From NCBI RefSeq assembly GCF_009026825.1, contig NZ_CP045032.1:558001-622000 (forward strand): DNA of 64,000 nt, read 5' to 3'. The notes beneath the pieces were generated by a model. It was not told where the DNA came from, ran no database searches, and saw only the letters and a list, made by a program, of their open reading frames with translations. The position numbers were made by a program, and so were the translations under genes. Below are positions 26,059 to 35,060 of the stretch, in pieces; the stretch's first letter is position 1, and the number at the start of each line of letters is the position of its first letter. The stretch comes from Corynebacterium urogenitale (GTDB taxonomy: Bacteria > Actinomycetota > Actinomycetes > Mycobacteriales > Mycobacteriaceae).

Positions 26059-26137
26059 TACCCAGCATCAGCAGACGAGCGACAGGCGCAAAAACACGGC
26101 GACAGGCACGGAAGAAAGACAAGGACGAGAGATACCC

Positions 26138-26986
26138 GTGGACGACCAGTCAAAAATCACCCCGGAACTGCAGCGCGAGGTGGACAATATCTACGCCGTG
26201 CAACTGAAGAACGTGACCAAGGACTTTGGCAATAACGTCAAAGGCCTCGACGATGTCACCGCAGGGTTCCGCAAGGGAGGCATCACTGTTCTGCTGGGCC
26301 TATCAGGCTCCGGCAAATCGACGATGCTCCGTCACATCAATGGCCTGCACACCCCGACATCTGGTCGCGTGCGCGTCCTTGGGCAGGACCTCGCCGAGCT
26401 GAACAAGCGTGAGATGCGCGACATGCGCCGCGATATCGGCGTGATTTTCCAAGACTTCAACCTCGTGGGCCCCATGTCCGTTTTGGAAAACGTGTGCACC
26501 GGCCGTCTCGGTTCACTGCGCGGTCCGCGCCTGAGCCTAATGATGTACCCGAAGTCCGTGCGCCGTGAAGCTCTGGAGCAACTCGACCGAGTGGGTCTCG
26601 CCGACCGGGCCTTTCAGCGAGCAGATACCCTATCTGGTGGCCAGAAGCAGCGCGTGGCTATCGCCCGCTCCCTCCTCCAGCACCCGAAGATTTTGCTGGC
26701 GGATGAACCCGTCGCCTCCCTCGACCCGGTGAGCTCCCAGCAGGTCGTCGAGTTACTCCAGCGAATCTGCAAGGAGGACGACCTGACGGTGATCTCTTCA
26801 CTCCACCAGGTTCAGCTGGCCATCGACTTCGCCGACCGAATCGTGGGTCTCCGAAGTGGCCAGATCGTGTTTGATCGGGAAACGCGCAGCCTCGACGAGC
26901 GCACCGCCTCCGCCATCTACTCCTCTGTGGCGGGCACGGGCGATGACGCTGAGTTGCAGCGCGAGATTGAAGAGGCCCGCCGATGA
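26138..26986 (+). CDS. phnC: Phosphonate ABC transporter ATP-binding protein (PhnC)
   Basis: 282-residue ATPase that drives uptake with PhnD and PhnE. Walker A is GLSGSGKST, the signature is LSGGQKQRVAIARSL, Walker B is ILLADEPVASLDP, and SSLHQVQLAIDFADRIVGL is the PhnC-type switch region. The start is GTG at 26138. The permease gene overlaps its stop (ATGA at 26983-26986), so translation is coupled. An unusually long acidic tail (DDAELQREIEEARR) follows the core. It acts on the inner face of the membrane. Confidence 0.94.
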   Translation: MDDQSKITPELQREVDNIYAVQLKNVTKDFGNNVKGLDDVTAGFRKGGITVLLGLSGSGKSTMLRHINGLHTPTSGRVRVLGQDLAELNKREMRDMRRDIGVIFQDFNLVGPMSVLENVCTGRLGSLRGPRLSLMMYPKSVRREALEQLDRVGLADRAFQRADTLSGGQKQRVAIARSLLQHPKILLADEPVASLDPVSSQQVVELLQRICKEDDLTVISSLHQVQLAIDFADRIVGLRSGQIVFDRETRSLDERTASAIYSSVAGTGDDAELQREIEEARR

Positions 26987-28680
26987 GCACAACCCTCGGC
27001 ACCTCGCAGCGGCCGGGCGGGGTTCATGCTCCGAAGCGTCCCGCTCCGAGCATCAATTCCTCCCTCGTCGCCTTCGTCATGGCCCTTCTGGCCATTGCTG
27101 GCGCGTGGTCTGTCAGTGAGATCGGCATTAACGTCGCCACTATTGTGGATTCCGCCGACAACGCGGTGAACTTCGTGCAGCGCATGTTCCCTCTAGACTT
27201 CCCGTCTGCGGGCGAGCTGATCTCCATGGTTGCGGAGACCTTCGCGATCGTCTTCCTCGCGACGGTCTTGGCTGTTGTCATTTCCCTGCCCATCTCGGTT
27301 GCTGCCGCTCAGGCAACGGCCCGCGGCACAATCTCCCGCGGCGCGGCCCGTACCATCATTGTGCTCTCGCGCGCGATCCCAGACCTCGTGCTGGCTATCT
27401 TCTTCCTCCGTGTTTTCGGTCTTGGCGCAACTGCGGGCATCCTCGCGATGGGACTGCACTCCGTGGGAATGGTCGCGAAGCTCTACGCGGATGCCATCGA
27501 AGAGCTCGATGATGGCCCGCGAGAGGCCGTGGAGGCCATCGGTGGTACGCGCCGCCAGCAGATCGTTACGGCGATCCCGCAGGCGCTTATGCCACAGATC
27601 ATCGCCACTGCTCTCCACCGCTTCGATATCAACCTGCGCACCTCCGTGCTGCTGGGATACGTGGGTGTCGGCGGCATTGGCCTGGCGATCTCCGAATCGC
27701 TGCGTGTGCTCAACTACCAGCGTGGCATGGCGCTAGCCCTCGTGGTGTTGCTGCTGTGCATCGTCACGGAATTGCTGTCCGGGTCCATCCGTCAGATGCT
27801 GCTGCGTAACTCCTCGTCGTCCGCTCCGAAGACCTGGGTAGACCGTCTGTGGGAGCGTCGCGGTGCGGGCGAGTCCTCTCCTTCCACATCCGACGCCACC
27901 AGGATCACCCCTCCATGGAATCTCGATCGCATCAGGCGCTTTGCTACCGGAATCCTCATCGGTGTGCTCATCCTGGCGTCGATTGCCAAGGTGGACATTG
28001 AGCCGGGCACGGTTGCCAGCGGATTGGGACAGCTCCCGGAGTCCATGGCTCTGTTCTTCCCGCCTTCGGACGGCGGCATCGCGGAGTCGATCATGGAGGA
28101 CATCCTCGTGACGATGCAGATTGCGTTGGCCGCGACGTTCCTCGGCGCGATACTCGCCGTGCCAATTGGTGTCCTGGCAGCACGGAATGTGGTGCCGAAC
28201 CCAGCGGTGCATAACTTCTTCCGCATCGTCATTGTGGTGGTGCGAGGGATCCCAGAGCTCATCCTGGCGATCATCTTCGTCGTCGTCACAGGCCTGGGTG
28301 GCATCGCTGGCACCCTGGCCTTGGCACTCGGCGCCGTGGGCCTGCTCTCCAAGCTCATCGCAGACTCGCTGGAAGAGACAGATGTGCGGGTGCAAGAGGC
28401 CATCCGCGCAGCAGGCGCTACCGAGGCGCAGGTGTTCCTCTCCGCTACGATCCGCCAAGCGGCGCCCGCCTTCGTCGCCCACATCATGTATCTGCTGGAT
28501 ACGAACTTCCGCTCCGCCACGCTCCTCGGCGTCGTCGGAGCCGGTGGTATTGGCTTCCAGCTGCTCAACGCCGCCCGCGTCAACCAATTCGACGTGGTGA
28601 CGCACATCCTGATCCTCATGCTGCTCGTCGTTCTGGTGATTGAGGCACTATCCATGTGGATGCGCAAAGCCATTCGCTAA
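26983..28680 (+). CDS. phnE: Fused double-length phosphonate permease (PhnE-PhnE)
   Basis: 565-residue permease made of two PhnE-like halves, about residues 15-280 and 305-565, joined by a Ser/Pro-rich cytoplasmic linker. Each half has its own ATPase-contact loop: AVEAIGGTRRQQIVTAIPQA and EAIRAAGATEAQVFLSATIR. In most systems PhnE is a homodimer or two separate genes (PhnE1, PhnE2); here both parts are one polypeptide. Each half has a leading helix plus five or six helices. The start overlaps phnC by 4 bases. It belongs to the aminophosphonate uptake system. Confidence 0.92.
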   Translation: MSTTLGTSQRPGGVHAPKRPAPSINSSLVAFVMALLAIAGAWSVSEIGINVATIVDSADNAVNFVQRMFPLDFPSAGELISMVAETFAIVFLATVLAVVISLPISVAAAQATARGTISRGAARTIIVLSRAIPDLVLAIFFLRVFGLGATAGILAMGLHSVGMVAKLYADAIEELDDGPREAVEAIGGTRRQQIVTAIPQALMPQIIATALHRFDINLRTSVLLGYVGVGGIGLAISESLRVLNYQRGMALALVVLLLCIVTELLSGSIRQMLLRNSSSSAPKTWVDRLWERRGAGESSPSTSDATRITPPWNLDRIRRFATGILIGVLILASIAKVDIEPGTVASGLGQLPESMALFFPPSDGGIAESIMEDILVTMQIALAATFLGAILAVPIGVLAARNVVPNPAVHNFFRIVIVVVRGIPELILAIIFVVVTGLGGIAGTLALALGAVGLLSKLIADSLEETDVRVQEAIRAAGATEAQVFLSATIRQAAPAFVAHIMYLLDTNFRSATLLGVVGAGGIGFQLLNAARVNQFDVVTHILILMLLVVLVIEALSMWMRKAIR

Positions 28681-28688
28681 TGAACACT

Positions 28689-28708
28689 GGCCGGCTGCGA
28701 CGCCGGCC
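28689..28708 (+). terminator. GC-rich hairpin between phnE and the hydrolase gene
   Basis: GGCCGGC and GCCGGCC form a perfect 7-bp stem with a 6-base loop, 8 bases after the phnE stop. The tail GGGTCTTATACCTT is weakly T-rich. It could stop part of the transcripts or stabilise the transport mRNA 3' end; the downstream genes are 108 bases away on the same strand. Confidence 0.5.
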
Positions 28709-28788
28709 GGGTCTTATACCTTCCTTGCCCCGTACACCCTGATCCTTTCGGCCCCTGTTAACTGATTCCCTTTATCTCAAGGACAACC

Positions 28789-29535
28789 ATGACTACCTCT
28801 ACCCAGCCCCAGGCACAAGCCAAGCGAGACGAACATACCCAGCCACAGGCACAGCTTGCAGTCTTCGACATGGCGGGCACCACCATCGACGAGCGCGACG
28901 AGGTTTACCGCGTGCTACGCGAATCCGCTGAACGCGAAGGCGCTCGCTTCAGCGACGAAGAGTTCCAAAAGTGGATGGGAACAGAGAAGCACTGGGCGAT
29001 CCGCAACCTGCTCACCATCGGTGGCGTGGAAGCTACCGATGAACTCGTGGATAAGGCTTTCGCCTGGTTCCGCGATGAACTCGCCCGCACTTACACCGCC
29101 AATCCGCCAAGCCCGATGCCACGCATTGAAGAATCCTTCGCAGCTCTGCGCGCCGCTGGTATTCGCGTGGGGCTGACCACCGGCTTCTCCCGCGATATCG
29201 CTGACCTCATTCTCGAATCCATGGGGTGGACCGTCGGTGGGGGAGAGGAGTGCACCATCGACGTCTCCGTCTGCGGCGATGAAATCCCTTCCGGCCGTCC
29301 AGCCCCAGACATGATCAACAAGGTCATGGAGATTACCGGCGTGGATGACCCAGCGGCAGTGATCTCCGTCGGTGATACAGAAGTGGATGTTGAATCTGCG
29401 CAGGCAGCAGGGGCTTTCTCTGTGGGAGTCCTCACCGGACACCTGACCAAAGAGGCATTCGCTGCCAAGAATGCCGATGCAGTGTTGGAACTGGCTGCTG
29501 ACGTCGTTAATCTGCCACAGGTCGCCGCGCAGTGA
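28789..29535 (+). CDS. Phosphonatase-like HAD hydrolase (PhnX-like, TIGR03351 type)
   Basis: 248-residue HAD-superfamily enzyme expected to cut the C-P bond of phosphonoacetaldehyde or a close relative. The nucleophile motif is D27-M-A-G-T-T, the DxAGT form specific to phosphonatases; the usual lysine before motif III is arginine (SGRPAPDM), also phosphonatase-like; the metal site is VGDTEVDVESA. In the cap, Lys67 in KWMGTEKHWAIRNLL is the candidate Schiff-base lysine. The first ~20 residues are a Gln/Thr-rich extension. The dehydrogenase gene overlaps its stop. Substrate is inferred from context. Confidence 0.87.
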   Translation: MTTSTQPQAQAKRDEHTQPQAQLAVFDMAGTTIDERDEVYRVLRESAEREGARFSDEEFQKWMGTEKHWAIRNLLTIGGVEATDELVDKAFAWFRDELARTYTANPPSPMPRIEESFAALRAAGIRVGLTTGFSRDIADLILESMGWTVGGGEECTIDVSVCGDEIPSGRPAPDMINKVMEITGVDDPAAVISVGDTEVDVESAQAAGAFSVGVLTGHLTKEAFAAKNADAVLELAADVVNLPQVAAQ

Positions 29536-30677
29536 GCCCACAAACCGCAGAAAAGCACCACGCACAAACCATGGAGAAGACCAATACCGCCACCGCGATG
29601 GTCTGGCACGGCGGAGATCACTTCATCCCCACCGAGCAGGCCCTGCCTGAGATTGCTGCAGGTGAGGCGATCGTCCGGATCACCGCAGCGACCATCTGCC
29701 AATCCGACCGGCACACCGTCACCGGTCGACGGACCTCACCCATGCCCTCAGTGCTAGGACACGAAGGGGTGGGAGTGATCCAAGAAAACAACGGTGCGCA
29801 GGACATCCATGGCGACCTTCTCCAAATCGGCGATCGAGTGGTATGGTCCGTGGTCTCCCACTGCGGTCAGTGTGATCGCTGCCGGCGTGGGCTCACCTCC
29901 AAGTGCAGGGTGTTGAAAAAGACCGGCCATGAGCTCTTCGATGAGGTCTGGCCACTGTCCGGGACATATTCCACGCACATGGTTCTTCGCGCCGGACAGG
30001 CGGTGGTGAAGATTAGTAATGCGGTACCCGATGCCGTGGCCAGTACCGCAGCCTGCGCCGGGGCGACAGTCATGGCGGCCGTTGAAGCGGCTGGTGGGAG
30101 CATGGACAGGCCAGAAAGCATGAGCGGGCAGCGAGTCCTGGTGAATGGGGCAGGCATGCTCGGGCTCTTCGCTGTCGGTGCGGTGAAGCGGCTTGGTGCC
30201 GATGCGGTAGAGGCGCGAGATATCGACCAGGCGCGGCTGGAGATTGCTTCACGTTGGGGCGCCGACGAGGCAGTGCTGGCGGGCGAGGAACCAGCATGTC
30301 CCGTTGATGTGGCGATGGAGTTTTCTGGGCACCCTGCGGGCGTGCGGACGGTCTTGGAGGCTCTGCGTATTGGCGGCAGTGCAGTGCTCGTTGGCAGTGT
30401 ATCTCCGGGTCCGAGCGTGTCCGTGGATCCAGAATGGTTGGTGCGCGGGTGGCGGACGATTACTGGTGTGCATAACTATGAGCCACGACACCTCGCACAG
30501 GCGGTCGAGTTTTTGGAGCGTTACGCCGGGGAGCTCGACTGGGAGGAAATTCTCGGGGAGACGATTGGTTTCGAGGAGCTGGCGGCCGCATTCGATGAGA
30601 CGGCTGCTCATGTTGAGGGAGCCGCGCTGGACAAGGGCTCTGCGCCGGCTATGCGTGTGGTGCTTCAGCCACAGTAA
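29532..30677 (+). CDS. Zinc-binding alcohol dehydrogenase of phosphonate catabolism (TIGR03366 type)
   Basis: 381-residue medium-chain dehydrogenase. Catalytic zinc ligands are in ATICQSDRH and GHEGVGVI, the structural zinc motif is CGQCDRCRRGLTSKC, and NAD binding is at VLVNGAGMLGLFAVGAVKR. GTG at 29532 overlaps the hydrolase stop (GTGA), so the two are coupled. TIGR03366 members are known from memory as phosphonate-catabolism-associated dehydrogenases. It probably handles the aldehyde released by the hydrolase, or an alcohol precursor of the phosphonate aldehyde. The true substrate is untested. Confidence 0.87.
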   Translation: MSPQTAEKHHAQTMEKTNTATAMVWHGGDHFIPTEQALPEIAAGEAIVRITAATICQSDRHTVTGRRTSPMPSVLGHEGVGVIQENNGAQDIHGDLLQIGDRVVWSVVSHCGQCDRCRRGLTSKCRVLKKTGHELFDEVWPLSGTYSTHMVLRAGQAVVKISNAVPDAVASTAACAGATVMAAVEAAGGSMDRPESMSGQRVLVNGAGMLGLFAVGAVKRLGADAVEARDIDQARLEIASRWGADEAVLAGEEPACPVDVAMEFSGHPAGVRTVLEALRIGGSAVLVGSVSPGPSVSVDPEWLVRGWRTITGVHNYEPRHLAQAVEFLERYAGELDWEEILGETIGFEELAAAFDETAAHVEGAALDKGSAPAMRVVLQPQ

Positions 30678-30742
30678 TCCCACATATCCCAAAACTGCCT
30701 CAGCGATCCGGCTGCGGTTGACTGAGGCTCTCTGTGAGCCTG

Positions 30743-30830
30743 CGACACAGTTGCACATTCTTTGGCTGCGGCGAATGTACAAGCCCAGGTCGCCTGATGG
30801 TGGCCTGGGTAAAAATGTGCAACTGTGTCG
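30743..30830. repeat. Nested inverted-repeat element between the dehydrogenase gene and pgi
   Basis: Outer arms CGACACAGTTGCACATT (30743-30759) and AATGTGCAACTGTGTCG (30814-30830) are perfect over 17 bases. Inside, CCCAGGTCGCC (30784-30794) and GGTGGCCTGGG (30799-30809) form an 11-bp stem with two G-T pairs and a 4-base loop. No T-run follows either stem on either strand, so it is not a standard terminator. It lies between convergent genes. It could be a small mobile-type repeat or an RNA-stability structure. Confidence 0.75.
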
Positions 30831-30914
30831 GAAGCGTTCAGCTGCAGCACCGAACGCTTCAGGCACAGCACCGAACGCTTCAGGCACAACGCTGAACGCC
30901 TCAGCCGAAGCGCT
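30831..30914. repeat. Four-unit 21-bp tandem repeat next to the pgi stop codon
   Basis: Units start at 30831, 30852, 30873 and 30894, exactly 21 bases apart. All begin GAA(C/G)CG(C/T)(T/C)TCAG; units two and three share their first 17 bases. The array fills the space from the nested inverted repeat to the pgi stop at 30917. The period of 21 keeps frame, and it may be former coding sequence or slippage product. Confidence 0.8.
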
Positions 30915-30916
30915 AG

Positions 30917-32608
30917 CTAGCTTTCGCGCTGGCTCCGGTAGTACTCGATGAGGGAATCCGTGGAGGAATCGCCGGCATCGGAACGCTCGTGGCCCCCGAC
31001 GGCAGGAAGCAGCTCATTGGCCTGCTTCTTGCCCAGTTCCACGCCCCACTGGTCGAAGCTATTAATGCCCCAGATCACGCCCTGCACAAACGTAATGTGC
31101 TCGTAGAGGGAGATGAGCGCGCCCAGGACTCGCGGGCGCAGCTTCTCCGCCATGATGGTGGTCGATGGGCGATTGCCGGGCATCACCTTATGCGGGATGA
31201 GCTCCTCTGGCACGCCTTCCTCGCGGAGTTCCTCGGCGGTCTTGCCGAAGGCCAGAACGCGCGTCTGGGCGAAGAAGTTGCTCATGAGCATGTCGTGCAT
31301 GCTGGTTTCGCCGTCGGCAGCAACGTTATCGTTGTGCGAGTTCACGAAGCCGATGAAATCTGCCGGAACGACGCGGGTTCCCTGGTGCATCAGCTGGAAG
31401 AAAGCGTGCTGGCCGTTGGTGCCTGGCTCGCCCCAGTAAATTTCACCGGTAGGCAGATCCACCTGCGTGCCATCCAGCCGGACTGACTTGCCGTTGGATT
31501 CCATGGTCAGCTGCTGCAGGTAGGCAGGGAAGCGTGCGAGATCCTGGTTGTACGGCAGGACCGCGTGCGTCTCGTAGCCCAGCAGGTCGGTGTACCACAC
31601 CCCGAGCATTCCCATGAGTACCGGAACGTTCATTTCCAGTGGCTCGGTGCGGAAGTGGTCGTCCACGGCGTAGAAACCCTCAAGGAACTCCATGAAGTCC
31701 TGGGGGCCGATGGCGGCCATGAGCGTCAGGCCAATGGCGGAGTCCAGTGAGTAGCGCCCGCCGACCCAGTCCCAGAAACCAAACATGTTCTTCGGGTCAA
31801 TGCCGAATTCGCGCACCTTCTCCTCGTTGGTGGAGACTGCCACGAAGTGCTTTTCGGTGATAGCGCGGATGTCCTCATCCGTGTCTGTTGGTACGCCAGC
31901 ATCCTTGAGTTCGCGCAGCAACCAGCGCTTGGCGGCGTGGGCGTTGGCGAGGGTCTCGGAGGTGGTGAACGTCTTGGAAGCGACAACGAACAGCGTCGAT
32001 TCAGCATCGAGTCCATCGAGCGTGCCCGCCAGGTCGGTCGGGTCGATGTTGGAAATGAAATGCGGGGTGATGCCTGCGGTTTGGTAGGGGCGCAGCGCGG
32101 TGGCGGCCATCGCTGGACCCAGGTCGGAGCCGCCAATTCCGATGTTCACGACGTGCTTGATGGTGTGGTTCGTCACGCCTTGCCATGCGCCAGATCGGAG
32201 GGCGCGGGCGAAGTCGCGCATGCGTCCCAAAACCCCGTGCACATCCTCGGCGATGTCCTGACCATCGACGGAGAAGTCGCGGTCGACGGGGATGCGCAGG
32301 GCGCTGTGCAGCACGGCGCGGTTTTCTGTGGTGTTGATGTGTTCGCCGTCGAACATGGCGGTGCGGTACTCTTCGATCCCCATGTCTCGCGCCACGTCGA
32401 CGAGGATTCGCAGGGTGCGTTCGTCGATGAGGTTTTTGGAGAGATCGACCCGCAGCGGCCCAAGATCGTAAGTCAGGTCTGATGCGCGGCCCGGCTGCTC
32501 GGTGAAGAGCGTGCGCAGGGTGGTGTTTTTCATCCGCTCGGCCTGCTTCTGCAGAGTCGACCAGTCGCGCGTGGTCGTCACTGAGTTGACGTTGACGGGG
32601 ATGTTCAC
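30917..32608 (-). CDS. pgi: Glucose-6-phosphate isomerase
   Basis: Interconverts glucose 6-phosphate and fructose 6-phosphate in glycolysis. 563 residues, normal for the actinobacterial form. Signatures are [34 protein letters not shown] ([12 protein letters not shown]) and [19 protein letters not shown] start at GTG 32608, giving [16 protein letters not shown], because AGGAGG lies 8 bases upstream; the open frame to 32836 has no such site and overlaps the divergent dehydrogenase gene. It ends beside a tandem repeat. Confidence 0.96.
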   Translation of the reverse strand: MNIPVNVNSVTTTRDWSTLQKQAERMKNTTLRTLFTEQPGRASDLTYDLGPLRVDLSKNLIDERTLRILVDVARDMGIEEYRTAMFDGEHINTTENRAVLHSALRIPVDRDFSVDGQDIAEDVHGVLGRMRDFARALRSGAWQGVTNHTIKHVVNIGIGGSDLGPAMAATALRPYQTAGITPHFISNIDPTDLAGTLDGLDAESTLFVVASKTFTTSETLANAHAAKRWLLRELKDAGVPTDTDEDIRAITEKHFVAVSTNEEKVREFGIDPKNMFGFWDWVGGRYSLDSAIGLTLMAAIGPQDFMEFLEGFYAVDDHFRTEPLEMNVPVLMGMLGVWYTDLLGYETHAVLPYNQDLARFPAYLQQLTMESNGKSVRLDGTQVDLPTGEIYWGEPGTNGQHAFFQLMHQGTRVVPADFIGFVNSHNDNVAADGETSMHDMLMSNFFAQTRVLAFGKTAEELREEGVPEELIPHKVMPGNRPSTTIMAEKLRPRVLGALISLYEHITFVQGVIWGINSFDQWGVELGKKQANELLPAVGGHERSDAGDSSTDSLIEYYRSQRES

Positions 32609-32702
32609 TGCTGGTCCTCCTAGGCGAACGTTCGGCTTTTCCTTTTCCCACGCTACTTGAGTATTTCTGCACGTGCCGGGGGACTGGTGGCACAGTGGGG
32701 GC

Positions 32703-34214
32703 ATGAGTGATTCCAACATGCATACTGTTGTTCGCGCCGGGCAGCGCGATATTTCCGTCCCCGTTGGTTTGCTAATGGGTGGGCGTTTCGTTGCCGGCTC
32801 TTCCGGGGAGACGTTCTCTGTGTTCGACGCCAGCACGGGTCAGCCGTTCGTAGAGGTTGCCTCGGCGACGGAGGAGGATGCGCGTACAGCGTTGGAGCAC
32901 GCGGTTGCCGCCCAGGAGGAGTGGGCTGCCTCCACGCCGATGGAGCGTTCGGAGATTCTTTACCGGGCTTTCGAGTTGGTGAAGCAGCACACGGAGGAGC
33001 TGGCGCTGCTGCAGTCCCTCGAGCTTGGCCGTGCGCTGCCGGATTCCACTGGTGAGGTGGGCTATGGCGCGGAGTATTTCCGCTGGTTTTCGCAGCAGGC
33101 GATGGCGATCCGTGGCGATTACCGTGTGCCACCGGCTGGAGTGGGGCGCATCATCACCCACCATCGCCCGGTGGGGCCCGTGCTCGCCATTACGCCGTGG
33201 AATTTCCCGCTGGCCATGATTGCGCGCAAGGTTGCGCCAGCGATCGCTGCGGGGTGCACGATCATCGTGAAGCCCGCGCAGATGACACCGCTGACGGCGT
33301 TGTACCTCGGCGAGCTGTTGCAGGAAGCCGGTGTTCCGGAAGGGGTGGTGCAGATCTTGCCGACGAAGTCTGCGAAGAACATCTCCGTCCTCCTCGATGA
33401 TGATCGCCTGCGGAAGCTCACGTTTACCGGTTCCACTGAGGTGGGGCAGATGTTGGCGTCGAAGGCCATGGAAAAATCAATGCGCACCAGTCTGGAGCTC
33501 GGTGGCAACGCGCCGTTCGTGGTGCTCGAGCACGCGGATGTGGATAAGGCCGTGACGGAGGCGCTGGCGGCGAAGATGCGCGGGGCGGGCCAGGTGTGCG
33601 TGGCTGGTAACCGCTTCCTGGTGCACGAAAGCCTGGCGGAGGAATTTACCCGCGGGGTCGTTGCAAAGATGGGGGAGTACGTCATGGGACCCGGTACGCG
33701 CGAGGGCGTGACGATGGGGCCGCTCGTCAGCGCAGAGGAGCGCGACAAGGTTGCTGCTTTGGTTGATGGCGCGGTCAAGGAAGGGGCGACCGTGGAACTG
33801 GGTGGGCCGGAGGCGCTGGCGGCGCTCGGCGAAGAGCACCCTGAGTTGGATCCGCAGGGCTACTGGTACCCCGCGACCGTGCTCAGTGGCGTGATGCCCG
33901 AGTTTGAGATCGCTAATACCGAGATCTTCGGGCCTGTGCTGGCGATCCAGACTTTCTCTGATGAAGACGAGGCGCTGCGGATCGCCAACGACACCCCCTT
34001 TGGTCTGGCGGCGTATGTCTGTGGTGAGAAGTTGGCGCGGACAATGTCCTTCGCGGAGAAGATGCAGGCGGGCATGGTTGCCGTTAATCGCGGTGCGCTC
34101 TCCGATGCCACGGCTCCGTTCGGTGGCGTGAAGCAGTCTGGTATCGGCCGTGAAGGTGGGTTTGAAGGCCTGGGGGAGTACCTCGATACGGTCTACATAG
34201 CTTTGGAGAGCTGA
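32703..34214 (+). CDS. gabD: Succinate-semialdehyde dehydrogenase-like NAD(P) aldehyde dehydrogenase
   Basis: 503-residue aldehyde dehydrogenase. The catalytic Cys is in [12 protein letters not shown], the general base Glu in [11 protein letters not shown], and the cofactor segment is [17 protein letters not shown] followed by [11 protein letters not shown]. It is closest in pattern to GabD-type succinate-semialdehyde dehydrogenases, but substrate assignment in this family is loose. I start at ATG 32703 ([10 protein letters not shown]) with GGGGG upstream. It is divergent from pgi with about 94 bases between; no partner aminotransferase (GabT) is in the window. Confidence 0.8.
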   Translation: MSDSNMHTVVRAGQRDISVPVGLLMGGRFVAGSSGETFSVFDASTGQPFVEVASATEEDARTALEHAVAAQEEWAASTPMERSEILYRAFELVKQHTEELALLQSLELGRALPDSTGEVGYGAEYFRWFSQQAMAIRGDYRVPPAGVGRIITHHRPVGPVLAITPWNFPLAMIARKVAPAIAAGCTIIVKPAQMTPLTALYLGELLQEAGVPEGVVQILPTKSAKNISVLLDDDRLRKLTFTGSTEVGQMLASKAMEKSMRTSLELGGNAPFVVLEHADVDKAVTEALAAKMRGAGQVCVAGNRFLVHESLAEEFTRGVVAKMGEYVMGPGTREGVTMGPLVSAEERDKVAALVDGAVKEGATVELGGPEALAALGEEHPELDPQGYWYPATVLSGVMPEFEIANTEIFGPVLAIQTFSDEDEALRIANDTPFGLAAYVCGEKLARTMSFAEKMQAGMVAVNRGALSDATAPFGGVKQSGIGREGGFEGLGEYLDTVYIALES

Positions 34215-34431
34215 GTGGCCTTGCCGAACGGCCAGGGGAGCTCCTGGTGACATCGAGAGTGCCCACCGGTGAGATGAGGAATGGTTTGGCTATGTGGCGG
34301 AGATAACACTTGGCAGATAGGTGACATATCATCTATTTTGAGTGTGAAGCTAAGCCATCGGGACACCTGTGGAAGAGGTGCTGGTGGCGTCGTATAAAAG
34401 AACATCAACAACAAAGAGTGAGGACACAGGA

Positions 34432-34995
34432 ATGAAGATTGCAGCCATCATCGGCTCCATCCGTCAAGGTGCCGTCGGAGCCCAGATCGGCGAGTGGATC
34501 GCCAGCCAAGCAGAGGCCGCTACCGAAGGCCACGAGGGTGTCGAGCTGGAGGTCGTGAACCTCAGCGACTACGACCTGCCCCTATTCGAAGGTCCCGTGC
34601 CGCCGATGGCGCTGGAGAAGAACTACGACGATGAGCGCGTCACCAAGTGGTCCCAGACCATCGACGCAGCCGATGCTTTCCTGTTTGTCACTCCAGAGTA
34701 CAACCACTCGGTACCAGCCCCATTCAAGAACGCCGTGGACTCCCTGGGTGCGGAATGGTCCAACAAGGTCGTGGGCTTCGTTGGCTACAGCTCCTCTTCC
34801 GGCGTGCGTGCTGTGGAGCACTGGCGCCAGATCCTGGCCAACTTCCAGATGGTCGACGTCCGCAACTCTGTGGATATCAACTTGGGCGCTTACCTCGACA
34901 GCGATGGTAAGTTCACCCCTGACGAGGGCACCGCAGGCGCTTTGAAGAACGTTGTGGGTGAGATTGCCACGCTTACTGCGCAGCTGAAGAAGTAG
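34432..34995 (+). CDS. NAD(P)H-dependent FMN reductase
   Basis: 187-residue flavodoxin-fold reductase. GSIRQGAVGAQIGEWI is the FMN phosphate loop near the N-terminus and TPEYNHSVPAPFKNAVDSLG the conserved family motif. Such enzymes reduce quinones, FMN or azo dyes. The start is ATG 34432 with GAGGA upstream; a longer ORF from 34369 would include the ribosome binding site. The 217 bases upstream contain its promoter; GATAGGTGACATATCATCTAT at 34317-34337 is partly palindromic. A terminator follows. Confidence 0.9.
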   Translation: MKIAAIIGSIRQGAVGAQIGEWIASQAEAATEGHEGVELEVVNLSDYDLPLFEGPVPPMALEKNYDDERVTKWSQTIDAADAFLFVTPEYNHSVPAPFKNAVDSLGAEWSNKVVGFVGYSSSSGVRAVEHWRQILANFQMVDVRNSVDINLGAYLDSDGKFTPDEGTAGALKNVVGEIATLTAQLKK

Positions 34996-35017
34996 CGCAA
35001 CAAGGGATGATTTTTCC

Positions 35018-35050
35018 GAGGCTCGGAGCTTGATGGCTCCGGGCCTTTTT
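35018..35050 (+). terminator. Rho-independent terminator after the FMN reductase gene
   Basis: GGCTCGGAGC (35020-35029) pairs with GCTCCGGGCC (35036-35045) around a 6-base loop, with one mismatched pair, and is followed by TTTTT (35046-35050). It lies between convergent genes. Confidence 0.85.
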
Positions 35051-35060
35051 GCTGCGCAAC

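Noticed and set aside
30917..32836. Long form of pgi from 32836
   Set aside because: AGGAGG lies 8 bases before GTG 32608, and the extension overlaps the divergent aldehyde dehydrogenase gene.
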